NCBI GenBank assembly: GCA_045546695.1
Contig: JAZQDE010000013.1
Coordinates: 36,353-100,352, forward strand
Source: SIG424 sp045546695
GTDB lineage: Bacteria > Bacillota > Clostridia > UBA1212 > UBA1255
Length of the DNA: 64,000 bases
Reading direction: 5' to 3'
The notes beneath the pieces were generated by a model, which saw only the letters and a list, made by a program, of their open reading frames with translations, was not told where the DNA came from and made no database searches. Positions 1-7,780 of the stretch are shown here, piece by piece; position 1 is the stretch's first letter; every line of letters begins with the position of its first letter. A program made the translations under genes and the position numbers.

Positions 1-843
1 CAGGATTTAGATAAAGATCTTGACTTTTATTGTGATATCGAAAATAAAACACTCTATTTATACAGTAGTCAGGGTAATCCCGGGGAAAGATTTGAGACAA
101 TTGAAATCTGTGAGAAAGAAGATATTTTCGATCTCGTCAACGTTAAAAATGTTATTATAGATAATTTACATATTACACTTGGCGGAGCTCACGGTGTAGG
201 AGCAGCAAACGCAAACAATCTGACGGTACGAAATTGTATTTTCAATTGGATCGGCGGCTCTGTACAACACGGAACTACACGTTACGGTAATGCAGTAGAA
301 TCATATGTGTCCAGCCACAATTATTACGTTTACAACAACTGGATATATCAGATTTACGATACAGGTATCACCTCACAGCTTAACGCCGGCAAAGACACGG
401 TGCGCAGCGAAATGTACGACAATGAATATTATGACAATCTGATAGAGTATTGTTTCTGGTCTTTTGAATATTTTCACAGGCCTACAGAAACGTCAGTATG
501 TGTTACAAAAAACATTTACGTGCATGATAATTACTGCCGAATGGGCGGCGAAGGATGGGGTCGTCCGGGTGCAGGTCATATGTGCTGCTTTGCCCCAAGA
601 GGAGAGACGATTGAAAACATACGAATCGAAAATAATATTTTCGACAGAGGTAATTGCTTCCTTGTATCGACTTATGAAGCTGATGCATCAGAACTTACGT
701 ATAATGAAAATATATACGTTCAATCAGAAGGCGAACTTATCGCGCGCATACGTAGTACAAATTACCGTATGAATGCAGATTCCCTGGACGTTTTCAATAA
801 TCTTGTCGGAGATAAAAAGGCCTGCGTAATCTGTGTAAAATAG
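1..843 (+). CDS. C-terminal part of a right-handed beta-helix (pectate lyase-like) protein
   Basis: The reading frame is open from the first base, so the gene is cut by the window edge and only about 280 C-terminal residues are seen. The sequence has the short-turn pattern of parallel beta-helix proteins: repeated Asn-rich rungs such as VKNVIIDNLHIT, NNLTVRNCIFNWIGG, YVYNNWIYQIYDTGI and IRIENNIFDRGN, each about 20-25 residues apart. This is typical of Beta_helix / NosD-like / polysaccharide lyase folds. No catalytic residues can be assigned with confidence. A strong terminator follows, so the gene ends its transcription unit. Fold call is good; substrate is unknown. Confidence 0.75.
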   Translation, partial: QDLDKDLDFYCDIENKTLYLYSSQGNPGERFETIEICEKEDIFDLVNVKNVIIDNLHITLGGAHGVGAANANNLTVRNCIFNWIGGSVQHGTTRYGNAVESYVSSHNYYVYNNWIYQIYDTGITSQLNAGKDTVRSEMYDNEYYDNLIEYCFWSFEYFHRPTETSVCVTKNIYVHDNYCRMGGEGWGRPGAGHMCCFAPRGETIENIRIENNIFDRGNCFLVSTYEADASELTYNENIYVQSEGELIARIRSTNYRMNADSLDVFNNLVGDKKACVICVK

Positions 844-872
844 TCGGATAACAATTTAAATAATGTACTATA

Positions 873-913
873 AAAATGATTCAACTTCTTAATTTTTAAG
901 TTGAATCATTTTT
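873..913 (+). terminator. Intrinsic terminator after the beta-helix gene
   Basis: A perfect 15-bp stem (873-887 with 898-912), 10-nt loop and A/T-rich flanks. The stem is AT-rich and A-run/T-run symmetric, so it could work in both directions. Its right arm overlaps the predicted -35 of the pgk promoter. Confidence 0.8.
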
Positions 914-929
914 AATATTATAGTATACT
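901..929 (+). promoter_or_regulatory. Predicted sigma-A promoter of the pgk-tpiA operon
   Basis: TTGAAT at 901-906, a 17-bp spacer and TATACT at 924-929, followed about 22 nt later by the AAGGAG ribosome site at 951-956. The -35 hexamer sits inside the right arm of the upstream terminator hairpin. Confidence 0.6.
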
Positions 930-964
930 TCATGAGTTAAAGAATATAAAAAGGAGTGTTTTTC

Positions 965-2158
965 ATGGGTTACTACAATAAAAAATGTATTGAAGATATC
1001 GATGTAAAAGGCAAAAAAGTTATAGTACGTGTAGATTTTAACGTACCCTTTGATTCAGAAGGCAATATTTCTGATGACAAGAGAATTGTCGGCGCTCTGC
1101 CCACAATCAAATATTTAATAGAAAATGACGCAAAAGTTATTCTCGTTTCACACTTAGGTCGTCCTAAGGGAGAATTCAACATGAAATATTCAATGGCTCC
1201 CGCTTCAAAGAGACTCGGCGAGCTTCTTGGTATCAATGTAATCCAGGCTGCTGACGTTATCGGCGAAGATGCTAAGGCTAAGGCTGCTGCTCTTGAAAAC
1301 GGTCAGGTTCTTATGCTTGAGAACGCTCGTTTCCACAAAGAGGAAGAAAAGAATGACGCTGCATTTGCAAAAGAGCTCGCAAGCATGGCTGAGATTTATG
1401 TAAACGACGCATTCGGCACAGCTCACAGAGCACACGCTACAACAGCAGGTCTTGCAGATTACCTTCCTGCAGTATCAGGCTACCTCATTCAGAAAGAGAT
1501 CAGCGTAATGGGCAAAGCATTAGCTAACCCCGAAAGACCTTTCCTCGCTATCTTAGGCGGCGCTAAAGTATCTGACAAGATCGAAGTTATCAAGAACCTT
1601 CTTGATAAAGTTGACTACCTTATCATCGGCGGCGGTATGGCTTATACATTCGTAAAGGCTCAGGGTCATGATGTTGGTACTTCTATCTGCGAGATGGACA
1701 AACTTGATCTTGCAAACGAACTTATCGAATCAGCAAAAGCTAAGGGCGTAAAGCTCCTCTTACCTGTTGACAACGTAGTATCTGACGGCTTCAGCAACGA
1801 AGCTAACAAGCAGACAGTTGCATCAGATTCTATCCCTGAAGGTTGGGGCGGCATGGATATCGGTCCTAAGACAATCGAGCTCTTCTCAGAAGCTATCGCA
1901 GCTTCCAAGACAATCGTATGGAACGGACCTATGGGCGTATTCGAATTCGCAAACTTCGCAGTTGGTACACGCGCAATCGCAAAGGCAGTAGCTGAGAGCG
2001 GCGCTATCTCAATCATCGGCGGCGGCGACAGTGCAGCAGCAGTTGAACAGCTCGGTTTTGCTGACAGAATTACACACATTTCAACAGGCGGCGGTGCTTC
2101 TCTCGAATTCTTAGAGGGTAAGGTTCTTCCCGGCATTGCATGCTTACTTGACAAATAA
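965..2158 (+). CDS. pgk: Phosphoglycerate kinase
   Basis: 397 residues, the normal length for bacterial phosphoglycerate kinase, which makes ATP and 3-phosphoglycerate from 1,3-bisphosphoglycerate in glycolysis. Visible family signatures: VIVRVDFNVPF near the N-terminus, SHLGRPKG, the substrate-binding LENARFHKEEEKND, NDAFGTAHRAHATT, the LGGAKVSDKI region and the nucleotide-binding GGGDSAAAVEQ. The frame could be extended to a GTG at 956, but that codon lies inside the AAGGAGTG ribosome site; ATG at 965, 8 nt after AAGGAG, is the better start. Cotranscribed with tpiA 14 nt downstream. Codon use is strongly biased, as expected for a highly expressed gene. Confidence 0.98.
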   Translation: MGYYNKKCIEDIDVKGKKVIVRVDFNVPFDSEGNISDDKRIVGALPTIKYLIENDAKVILVSHLGRPKGEFNMKYSMAPASKRLGELLGINVIQAADVIGEDAKAKAAALENGQVLMLENARFHKEEEKNDAAFAKELASMAEIYVNDAFGTAHRAHATTAGLADYLPAVSGYLIQKEISVMGKALANPERPFLAILGGAKVSDKIEVIKNLLDKVDYLIIGGGMAYTFVKAQGHDVGTSICEMDKLDLANELIESAKAKGVKLLLPVDNVVSDGFSNEANKQTVASDSIPEGWGGMDIGPKTIELFSEAIAASKTIVWNGPMGVFEFANFAVGTRAIAKAVAESGAISIIGGGDSAAAVEQLGFADRITHISTGGGASLEFLEGKVLPGIACLLDK

Positions 2159-2172
2159 GGAGACTTTTCACC

Positions 2173-2925
2173 ATGAGAACAAAAATTATCGCAGGCAACT
2201 GGAAAATGAACAAGACACCTTCTGAGACAAAAGAGTTCATCACAGCTCTCAGACCAAGAGTTGCCAACACAACAAATACAGTAATTTGCGCAGTACCTTT
2301 CGTATGCATTCCCGCAGCTTTAGAAGCAGCAAACGGCAGCAACATTGAGATTGCAGCTGAGAACATGCACTTTGAAGACAAAGGCGCATACACAGGCGAA
2401 GTATCAGGCGCTATGCTCCAGGACCTCGGCGTTAAATACGTTATTATCGGTCACTCAGAAAGACGCGAATATTTTGCAGAGACAAACGAGACTGTAAATA
2501 AAAAAGCTCACCAGGCTTTCAAATACGGTATCACTCCTATCATCTGCGTTGGCGAATCTTTAGAGCAGAGAGATCAGGGCGTTACAGCTGAGCACATCCG
2601 CACACAGGTTAAGATCGCTCTTATCGGTCTCAGCGGCGAGCAGGTTGCTTCACTCGTTATCGCATACGAGCCTATCTGGGCTATCGGCACAGGCAGAACA
2701 GCTACTACTGAGCAGGCTCAGGAAGTTTGCAAGATCGTTCGCGACACAGTTTGCGAGCTCTACGGCGCAGACGTAGCTGACAAAGTACTCGTTCAGTACG
2801 GCGGCAGCGTATCAGCTTCCAACTCAAAGTCACTCTTCGACATGGCTGACATTGATGGCGGCCTCGTTGGCGGTGCAAGTCTTAAGCTTGACGATTTCGA
2901 AGTAATCGCAAACTACACAAAGTAA
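2173..2925 (+). CDS. tpiA: Triosephosphate isomerase
   Basis: 250 residues, full length. Interconverts dihydroxyacetone phosphate and glyceraldehyde 3-phosphate. Catalytic Lys in AGNWKMNK, catalytic His in VIIGHSERR, catalytic Glu in VIAYEPIWAIGTG and the phosphate-binding GGSVSASN and GLVGGASL segments are all present. AAGGAG precedes the ATG by 9 nt. Together with pgk it forms a lower-glycolysis operon; gapA, pgm and eno are not next to it here. Confidence 0.98.
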   Translation: MRTKIIAGNWKMNKTPSETKEFITALRPRVANTTNTVICAVPFVCIPAALEAANGSNIEIAAENMHFEDKGAYTGEVSGAMLQDLGVKYVIIGHSERREYFAETNETVNKKAHQAFKYGITPIICVGESLEQRDQGVTAEHIRTQVKIALIGLSGEQVASLVIAYEPIWAIGTGRTATTEQAQEVCKIVRDTVCELYGADVADKVLVQYGGSVSASNSKSLFDMADIDGGLVGGASLKLDDFEVIANYTK

Positions 2926-2926
2926 T

Positions 2927-3868
2927 ATGATGTTTTATTCTATCAACGTAGATAATGAACAGAAAAAAGAAGGCAATAAGCGGCTCAAAAAAAGGCTTCT
3001 TATTGCCTTGCTTATTATAGTTGCTCTCGGCCTCCTCATTCTGTATGCCGAGAATTTTGGCATTTTCCCCGGCGGATATCTCAACAAGCCGGTGGTAAAC
3101 TCGTATCTTGAGAAGAATTATCCCGAATACGAATTTGATATCAGCTACAATAGCTACGACAGGGATCTCCCCGCGTACGTATATGACTGCTCCTACGTCG
3201 ACGATGCCGGTGAAAAGCAAACGTTTAACATGTACGCAAAGCGCTATGGCATAACAGACGACGGATTTTTCGATAAATTTCTGAGAGATTTTGAAAAAGA
3301 GCTTCAGGTTGCCGACTATATTGAGGAGATTCTTGGTAAAAAATGGGAAGAGCAGAACTCTTCTATAAGTGCTGTCTGGGAATGTACGATTGAGATTCCA
3401 AAGAGCGATTCCGAGGCAGACCTCAAGACTCTTATGGAAAGATATTCCTCTACCGTCGATATCGTTGTAACACTTTATGGTGAAAAGACTACGTATGGCG
3501 ATTACAAAAATATCGCAAATTCGACTCTGACGCCGGTACGCACAGCCGGCTTTACCACCAGACCTTCATCATTGCAGGTTCTTTACTACAGAGACAGTGA
3601 AAACATGCAATACGAGTCACGCATAAGCGGATATTTGTTTGATTTCTCCGACGCAGCCTTAAACGACACTGACGGCGTTCACCTTTACGTAGAAGTGCCG
3701 CGCGACGTCGCTACCGAAGTAAAGATTTACACAGTAATCCAGTATGTAATGTTCGGCGCTATTATCCTCGCGATACTCGTGCCGGTATCATACAAAATAT
3801 ACAAAAAAGTATCTAAAAAATACAAAAAGAAAAAGAGAGAACAAGATGCACAAAATAGTGATATTTGA
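2927..3868 (+). CDS. Bitopic membrane protein of unknown function
   Basis: 313 residues. A transmembrane segment at about 23-41 (LLIALLIIVALGLLILYA), an extracytoplasmic domain of about 230 residues, a second transmembrane segment near 271-293 and a Lys-rich cytoplasmic tail (KIYKKVSKKYKKKKREQ). The outer domain starts with a YLEKNYPEYEFDISYN motif resembling the small propeptide-like domains of some Bacillota membrane proteins. It starts 1 nt after tpiA and overlaps the next gene by 23 bp, so it is translationally linked to both. Function not recognised. Confidence 0.7.
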   Translation: MMFYSINVDNEQKKEGNKRLKKRLLIALLIIVALGLLILYAENFGIFPGGYLNKPVVNSYLEKNYPEYEFDISYNSYDRDLPAYVYDCSYVDDAGEKQTFNMYAKRYGITDDGFFDKFLRDFEKELQVADYIEEILGKKWEEQNSSISAVWECTIEIPKSDSEADLKTLMERYSSTVDIVVTLYGEKTTYGDYKNIANSTLTPVRTAGFTTRPSSLQVLYYRDSENMQYESRISGYLFDFSDAALNDTDGVHLYVEVPRDVATEVKIYTVIQYVMFGAIILAILVPVSYKIYKKVSKKYKKKKREQDAQNSDI

Positions 3869-4841
3869 CGGATACACGACTAACACAGGCGACCTATCAT
3901 GGGAGCCTGTTTCATTGCTCGGAGATATAGAAATATACGACCGCACTGCCCCTTGCGATATCATAGCAAGAGCGCAGGGCGCCGATATTCTTCTTACAAA
4001 CAAAACAGTGCTCACAGCCGATATTCTGAGCAAACTCCCCGACGTGCGCTATATAGGCCTCCTGTCTACAGGTGTAAACGTCGTTGATCTTGAATATTGC
4101 GACGAGCATGGTATTGCTGTCACAAACATCCCCGGTTATTCTACCGACAGCGTTGCACAGACAACTTTTGCCATGATTTTAGAGCTCACAAGCCGCGTAG
4201 CTTTTCACGACAGGTACGTTAAAAATGGTGAGTGGACAAACTGCAAGGACTTTACATTCAGAAAGTCCCCTATTATTGAGCTTGCAGGCAAGACGCTCGG
4301 CATCGTAGGCTACGGAAATATCGGTAAAAAAGTCGCAGCTGTCGCGCTTGCTTTTGGCATGAAAGTGCTTGTTTACGCGCGCCGTCCGCTCGATTTTACA
4401 GGTTCAGACAGCATCACTCAGGTTGACCTTGACACTCTGCTTGGTCTTTCCGACATCGTGAGCCTTCACATCCCTCTTACGGCCGAAACAAATCAATTTA
4501 TCAATGCTTCTTCACTTTCAAAGATGAAAAAAGGCAGTTTTCTTATCAACACTGCACGCGGAGGCCTTATAAACGAAGCTGACCTGGCAGCAGCTCTGAA
4601 TAGCGGTCATCTGGCAGGTGCCGCGCTCGACGTGCTCTCGACCGAGCCACCGGCGCACGACAATCCGATGCTTTCCTGTGAAAATTGTCTGATTACTCCC
4701 CATATCGCGTGGTCTTCAAAAGAAGCCCGCGGCCGCCTTATTGATATACTTGCGAGTAATCTGAAGAGCTTCATCGATTGCCCGCCCGACAAAGTTTCAT
4801 GTGAAACGATACAGAATCTGGTAAATTTAAAGCATATATAA
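3846..4841 (+). CDS. D-2-hydroxyacid dehydrogenase (glycerate dehydrogenase / hydroxypyruvate reductase-like)
   Basis: 331 residues, NAD(P)-dependent. Rossmann signature LGIVGYGNIGKK near residue 150, the second signature region and NTARGGLINEADL with the catalytic Arg near 238, Glu in DVLSTEPP and the catalytic His in TPHIAW near 285. The N-terminus (MHKIVIFDGYTTNTGDLSWEP) matches the glycerate dehydrogenase subgroup, which reduces hydroxypyruvate to D-glycerate. Overlaps the membrane protein gene by 23 bp. Exact substrate is inferred from subgroup resemblance only. Confidence 0.88.
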   Translation: MHKIVIFDGYTTNTGDLSWEPVSLLGDIEIYDRTAPCDIIARAQGADILLTNKTVLTADILSKLPDVRYIGLLSTGVNVVDLEYCDEHGIAVTNIPGYSTDSVAQTTFAMILELTSRVAFHDRYVKNGEWTNCKDFTFRKSPIIELAGKTLGIVGYGNIGKKVAAVALAFGMKVLVYARRPLDFTGSDSITQVDLDTLLGLSDIVSLHIPLTAETNQFINASSLSKMKKGSFLINTARGGLINEADLAAALNSGHLAGAALDVLSTEPPAHDNPMLSCENCLITPHIAWSSKEARGRLIDILASNLKSFIDCPPDKVSCETIQNLVNLKHI

Positions 4842-4895
4842 AGGCTTTTTGACATACATTTTATTGGCAAATCACGCTGACATCAGGAGGAAAAA

Positions 4896-5972
4896 ATGAA
4901 ATACGTTTTCACAGGCGGCGGCAGTGCCGGCCACGTTACACCAAATATTGCAATTATTAACGAGCTTCGCAAAATGGATAAAGATTGTTCTTTTGACTAT
5001 ATAGGCTCTGAGGCCGGTATTGAGAAAGATATCATCGGCGCTATTGATGATGTTAAGTACCATAGCATACGCACAGGTAAACTGCGCAGATATTTTTCAT
5101 GGAAGAATTTTACAGACCCTTTCCGCGTTATTCTCGGATACAAGGATGCTAAAAGAATTCTTAAAGAGGTTAAGCCTGACGTTGTTTTTTCCAAGGGTGG
5201 ATTTGTGTCCGTGCCTGTTGTTTATGCCGCTAAAAAACTTAAAATACGTGTCATCTCTCATGAATCTGATATGACACCCGGTCTTGCAAACAAGCTTTCC
5301 AAGAGATGTGCAAAGAAAATATGTGTAACTTTTCCTGAGACATTAAAGGATCTGCCCGAGGGTCTCGGCGTACTGACCGGCTCACCTTTGCGCGAAGAGC
5401 TTTTCACCGGAGATGCCGCCAAAGCACGCCAGATGCTGCATTTTGACAACAAACCTGTTATCCTCGTTATGGGTGGCAGTCTTGGCTCCGTTGCCATAAA
5501 CAAGGCAATCCGCCAGAATCTGGCATTTCTTACGGAGCATTATAACATCGTCCATCTGTGCGGCAAAAACAACCTGGACGAGGAAGTAGCAAAACAGTCC
5601 AATAATGTATTTTTATCGTATAAGCAGTTTGAATTTATAACAGAAGAGCTCCCTGACGTGATGGCCCTGGCAGATTTTGTCATATCAAGAGCCGGTGCAA
5701 ATGCCATTCATGAATTTTTAGCTTTACATAAGCCGATGATTCTGATTCCGCTGCCACTTTCTGCCAGCCGTGGCGACCAGATTCTCAACAGTAAATCTTT
5801 TGAGAAACGTAATTTTGCGAAGGTTCTTATGGAAGAAGATGTTACTCCCGAGAGCCTCAAGGCTGCGATCGATGATCTTGAAACACGCAAGGAAAGCATG
5901 ATTGCCGCAATGTCTTCTGAAACGTCCGTTCTGGGAGCTGCAGAAAAAATCGCGGCAATGCTGATGGAATAA
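4896..5972 (+). CDS. murG: MurG, lipid II-forming N-acetylglucosaminyltransferase
   Basis: 358 residues, usual length. Transfers GlcNAc from UDP-GlcNAc to lipid I on the inner face of the membrane, giving lipid II for peptidoglycan. Signatures: the N-terminal glycine loop TGGGSAGHVTPN, FSKGGFVSVPVVYAAK, HESDMTPGLANK, the second glycine loop MGGSLGSVAIN and the C-terminal FVISRAGANAIHEFLAL donor-binding region. AGGAGG precedes the ATG by 6 nt. Not in a division cluster here, which is unusual: murG normally sits in the dcw cluster. Could be a second copy; cannot be decided from this window. Confidence 0.93.
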   Translation: MKYVFTGGGSAGHVTPNIAIINELRKMDKDCSFDYIGSEAGIEKDIIGAIDDVKYHSIRTGKLRRYFSWKNFTDPFRVILGYKDAKRILKEVKPDVVFSKGGFVSVPVVYAAKKLKIRVISHESDMTPGLANKLSKRCAKKICVTFPETLKDLPEGLGVLTGSPLREELFTGDAAKARQMLHFDNKPVILVMGGSLGSVAINKAIRQNLAFLTEHYNIVHLCGKNNLDEEVAKQSNNVFLSYKQFEFITEELPDVMALADFVISRAGANAIHEFLALHKPMILIPLPLSASRGDQILNSKSFEKRNFAKVLMEEDVTPESLKAAIDDLETRKESMIAAMSSETSVLGAAEKIAAMLME

Positions 5973-5984
5973 TATTTAATTTAA

Positions 5985-7049
5985 TCAGTCAATTATAACT
6001 TCGTGACCTGTCTTTGCTGACTCGTAGATAGCGCAAAGAATTTTCATGATTTCTACGCCGTCTTCTGCAGGTGCAATGCATTTTGTGCCATCTGTAATGC
6101 ATGATACGTAATGTGCAATTTCTGCTTCGAACAACCCTCTGAAGTCAAGTGCTGTACTTGTGTGGAGGGTTGTATTTGTCATATAACCGTTGTTCTCACC
6201 ATAAAACTCAATTTCCGGATCAATTTTTGCGCCGCCCTTTGTGCCGAACAGCTGAATCTTACCTTCGTCGTTTTTAATGTTAAGCGAGAAGCTTGCTTCG
6301 ATAGCTATCACTGCGCCATTATCAAAGCGGATCAGTGCGCTGGCGAGGTCCTCTACGTCACAGATGTCATTTTTACCTGCCGAAACAGACAGATATCCTT
6401 TGCCTGTTTTGATGCTTGGTCTGTTGCCAAGTTTTTCAAATGTGGCGCCATATACTGACACCGGCTTCGGATTGCCCATCAGGTATCTTACAAGGTCGAT
6501 TACGTGTACGCCAAGGTCGATGAGCGGGCCGCCGCCTGAACGTGATTTGTCTCCAAACCAGCCGCCGGGGTTGCCATTTCTGCGCAGATATGTAGCTTTT
6601 GCATAATAAATCTCGCCAAGCTCGTCATTGTCGATAAATTCTTTAAGCACCTTGCAGTCGTTTCCACTTCTGCGTACAAAACCAATCATAAGAAGCTTTC
6701 CGCTGCGCTCCTGGGCTTTTTTCATTTCAATTGCTTCTTCAACTGACATACACATCGGCTTTTCACAAAGAACGTGTTTGCCTGCGTTGAGTGCTGCGAT
6801 TGTGCATGCTGCGTGTGCGTTATTCCATGTACATACGCTGACTGCGTCAATTTCCGGAAGCTCTTTGAGCATCTCGTTTACGTCTGTGTACAGTCTTGTA
6901 ATGCCCCATTCATGACCTCTTTTGTTGAGTTGCGCCTCATTAATATCGCAAAGTGCATAAACTTCAACGTTTCCAAGTGCCTGATAACCCTTGTAGTGGT
7001 ATCCTGCTATGCCACCTACACCAATAATAGCAACTTTTAATTTATCCAT
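5985..7049 (-). CDS. Gfo/Idh/MocA-family oxidoreductase
   Basis: 354 residues. N-terminal NAD(P)-binding fold (KVAIIGVGGIAGYHYKGY), the family EKP motif in LCEKPMCMSVEEA and a C-terminal alpha/beta domain with GGGPLIDLGVHVIDLVRYLMG, the conserved His-containing active-site segment. Such enzymes oxidise or reduce sugars, inositols or sugar derivatives; substrate unknown. Convergent with murG (12 nt apart), monocistronic. The nearby alpha-galactosidase genes suggest a role in sugar catabolism, which is inference only. Confidence 0.9.
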   Translation of the reverse strand: MDKLKVAIIGVGGIAGYHYKGYQALGNVEVYALCDINEAQLNKRGHEWGITRLYTDVNEMLKELPEIDAVSVCTWNNAHAACTIAALNAGKHVLCEKPMCMSVEEAIEMKKAQERSGKLLMIGFVRRSGNDCKVLKEFIDNDELGEIYYAKATYLRRNGNPGGWFGDKSRSGGGPLIDLGVHVIDLVRYLMGNPKPVSVYGATFEKLGNRPSIKTGKGYLSVSAGKNDICDVEDLASALIRFDNGAVIAIEASFSLNIKNDEGKIQLFGTKGGAKIDPEIEFYGENNGYMTNTTLHTSTALDFRGLFEAEIAHYVSCITDGTKCIAPAEDGVEIMKILCAIYESAKTGHEVIID

Positions 7050-7159
7050 AATGAATAACCTCTTTTTTTAAAATCTATTGGTAATAGTACTCTTTTCGTT
7101 TTGGGGTGTCAAGTGAAAAGTGGCGGGCAAGCCCACCATCCCGCCCACATTGCAATCAC

Positions 7160-7602
7160 AGTAATTCCGTTGATTTTCCCGGTGTCAACCATAAGCGAAA
7201 ATGTCCCGGGAAAGTTGAAACATTAGCGCTTGATAATCAGGGCTGATGTTTTTCTAATTTAATGCGGAGATATTAGAAAAAACGTTGTTTTTAGCATTGG
7301 AAATCGTGAAAATCATTGTTTTTTCTAATGTAGCACAGTTTAATTAGAAAAAAACTCATTTTCAGCCTGATAATTACTTAAAAATCCGTTTTTTTCTAAT
7401 AGCCAGAGTGATTTTTAGAAAATCCCGCTCGCAAATCCCGCTCACAAACCCCGCTCGTCAACGATTCCGCCGCCGCGCCCACAAAATCGAGTACGCCAAC
7501 AATCACGACCACGCCCACGACCACGGGCACGCCAGCGCGACAACAAGTAGGACATTATCACAAATGACTTACATACATAGTAATTCCGCCGATTTTCCCA
7601 GT
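7160..7602. repeat. Pair of 24-bp imperfect direct repeats bracketing a 395-bp gene-free block
   Basis: Copies at 7160-7183 and 7579-7602 share AGTAATTCCG, two changed bases, then GATTTTCCC and a near-identical end (3 mismatches). The right copy runs directly into the -35 box of the tRNA-His promoter. The enclosed 7184-7578 has no convincing gene: it holds three hairpins (separate entry) and a C-rich stretch at 7423-7540. It may be a small non-autonomous element or a duplicated promoter-upstream sequence. Confidence 0.5.
7248..7422. repeat. Three hairpins in exact 70-nt register
   Basis: Left arms GT(5-7)CTAAT begin at 7248, 7318 and 7388, i.e. exactly 70 nt apart. Each is followed 14 nt or so later by the complementary ATTAG-A(6-7)-C arm (7272-7283, 7343-7355, and a shorter TTAGAAAA at 7415-7422). 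Loops differ in sequence, so arms and spacing are conserved but loops are not. No coding potential. Could be an RNA element, a protein-binding array or terminator-like repeats. Confidence 0.6.
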
Positions 7603-7630
7603 TGACAAGCACTTTTTTCCTTGCTATAAT
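7602..7630 (+). promoter_or_regulatory. Consensus promoter of tRNA-His
   Basis: TTGACA at 7602-7607, 17-bp spacer, TATAAT at 7625-7630: a perfect consensus sigma-A promoter, 23 nt before the mature tRNA 5' end. Confidence 0.85.
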
Positions 7631-7652
7631 TCCTCTGTTGCGTTTACCGCAT

Positions 7653-7727
7653 GGTGGCTGTAGCTCAGTTGGTTAGAGTACCAGGTTGTGGCCCTGGGGG
7701 TCATGGGTTCGAATCCCATTAGTCACC
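7653..7727 (+). tRNA. tRNA-His (anticodon GTG)
   Basis: Full cloverleaf: acceptor 7654-7660 with 7720-7726, D arm with GCTC...GAGT, anticodon stem 7681-7685 with 7693-7697, loop TTGTGGC giving anticodon GTG at 7688-7690, T arm 7703-7719 with TTCGAAT loop. The extra 5' G at 7653 faces discriminator C at 7727, the G-1:C73 pair that identifies bacterial tRNA-His. CCA is not encoded. Confidence 0.96.
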
Positions 7728-7737
7728 CTTACATGTG

Positions 7738-7772
7738 AAAAGCAGGTTGTTGAGATGACAACCTGCTTTTTT
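7738..7772 (+). terminator. Terminator after tRNA-His, probably bidirectional
   Basis: 13-bp perfect stem (7738-7750 with 7758-7770), 7-nt loop, T-run on the + strand and A-run on the left, so it can also end the histidine kinase transcript arriving from the right. Confidence 0.88.
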
Positions 7773-7780
7773 GTTTATCA

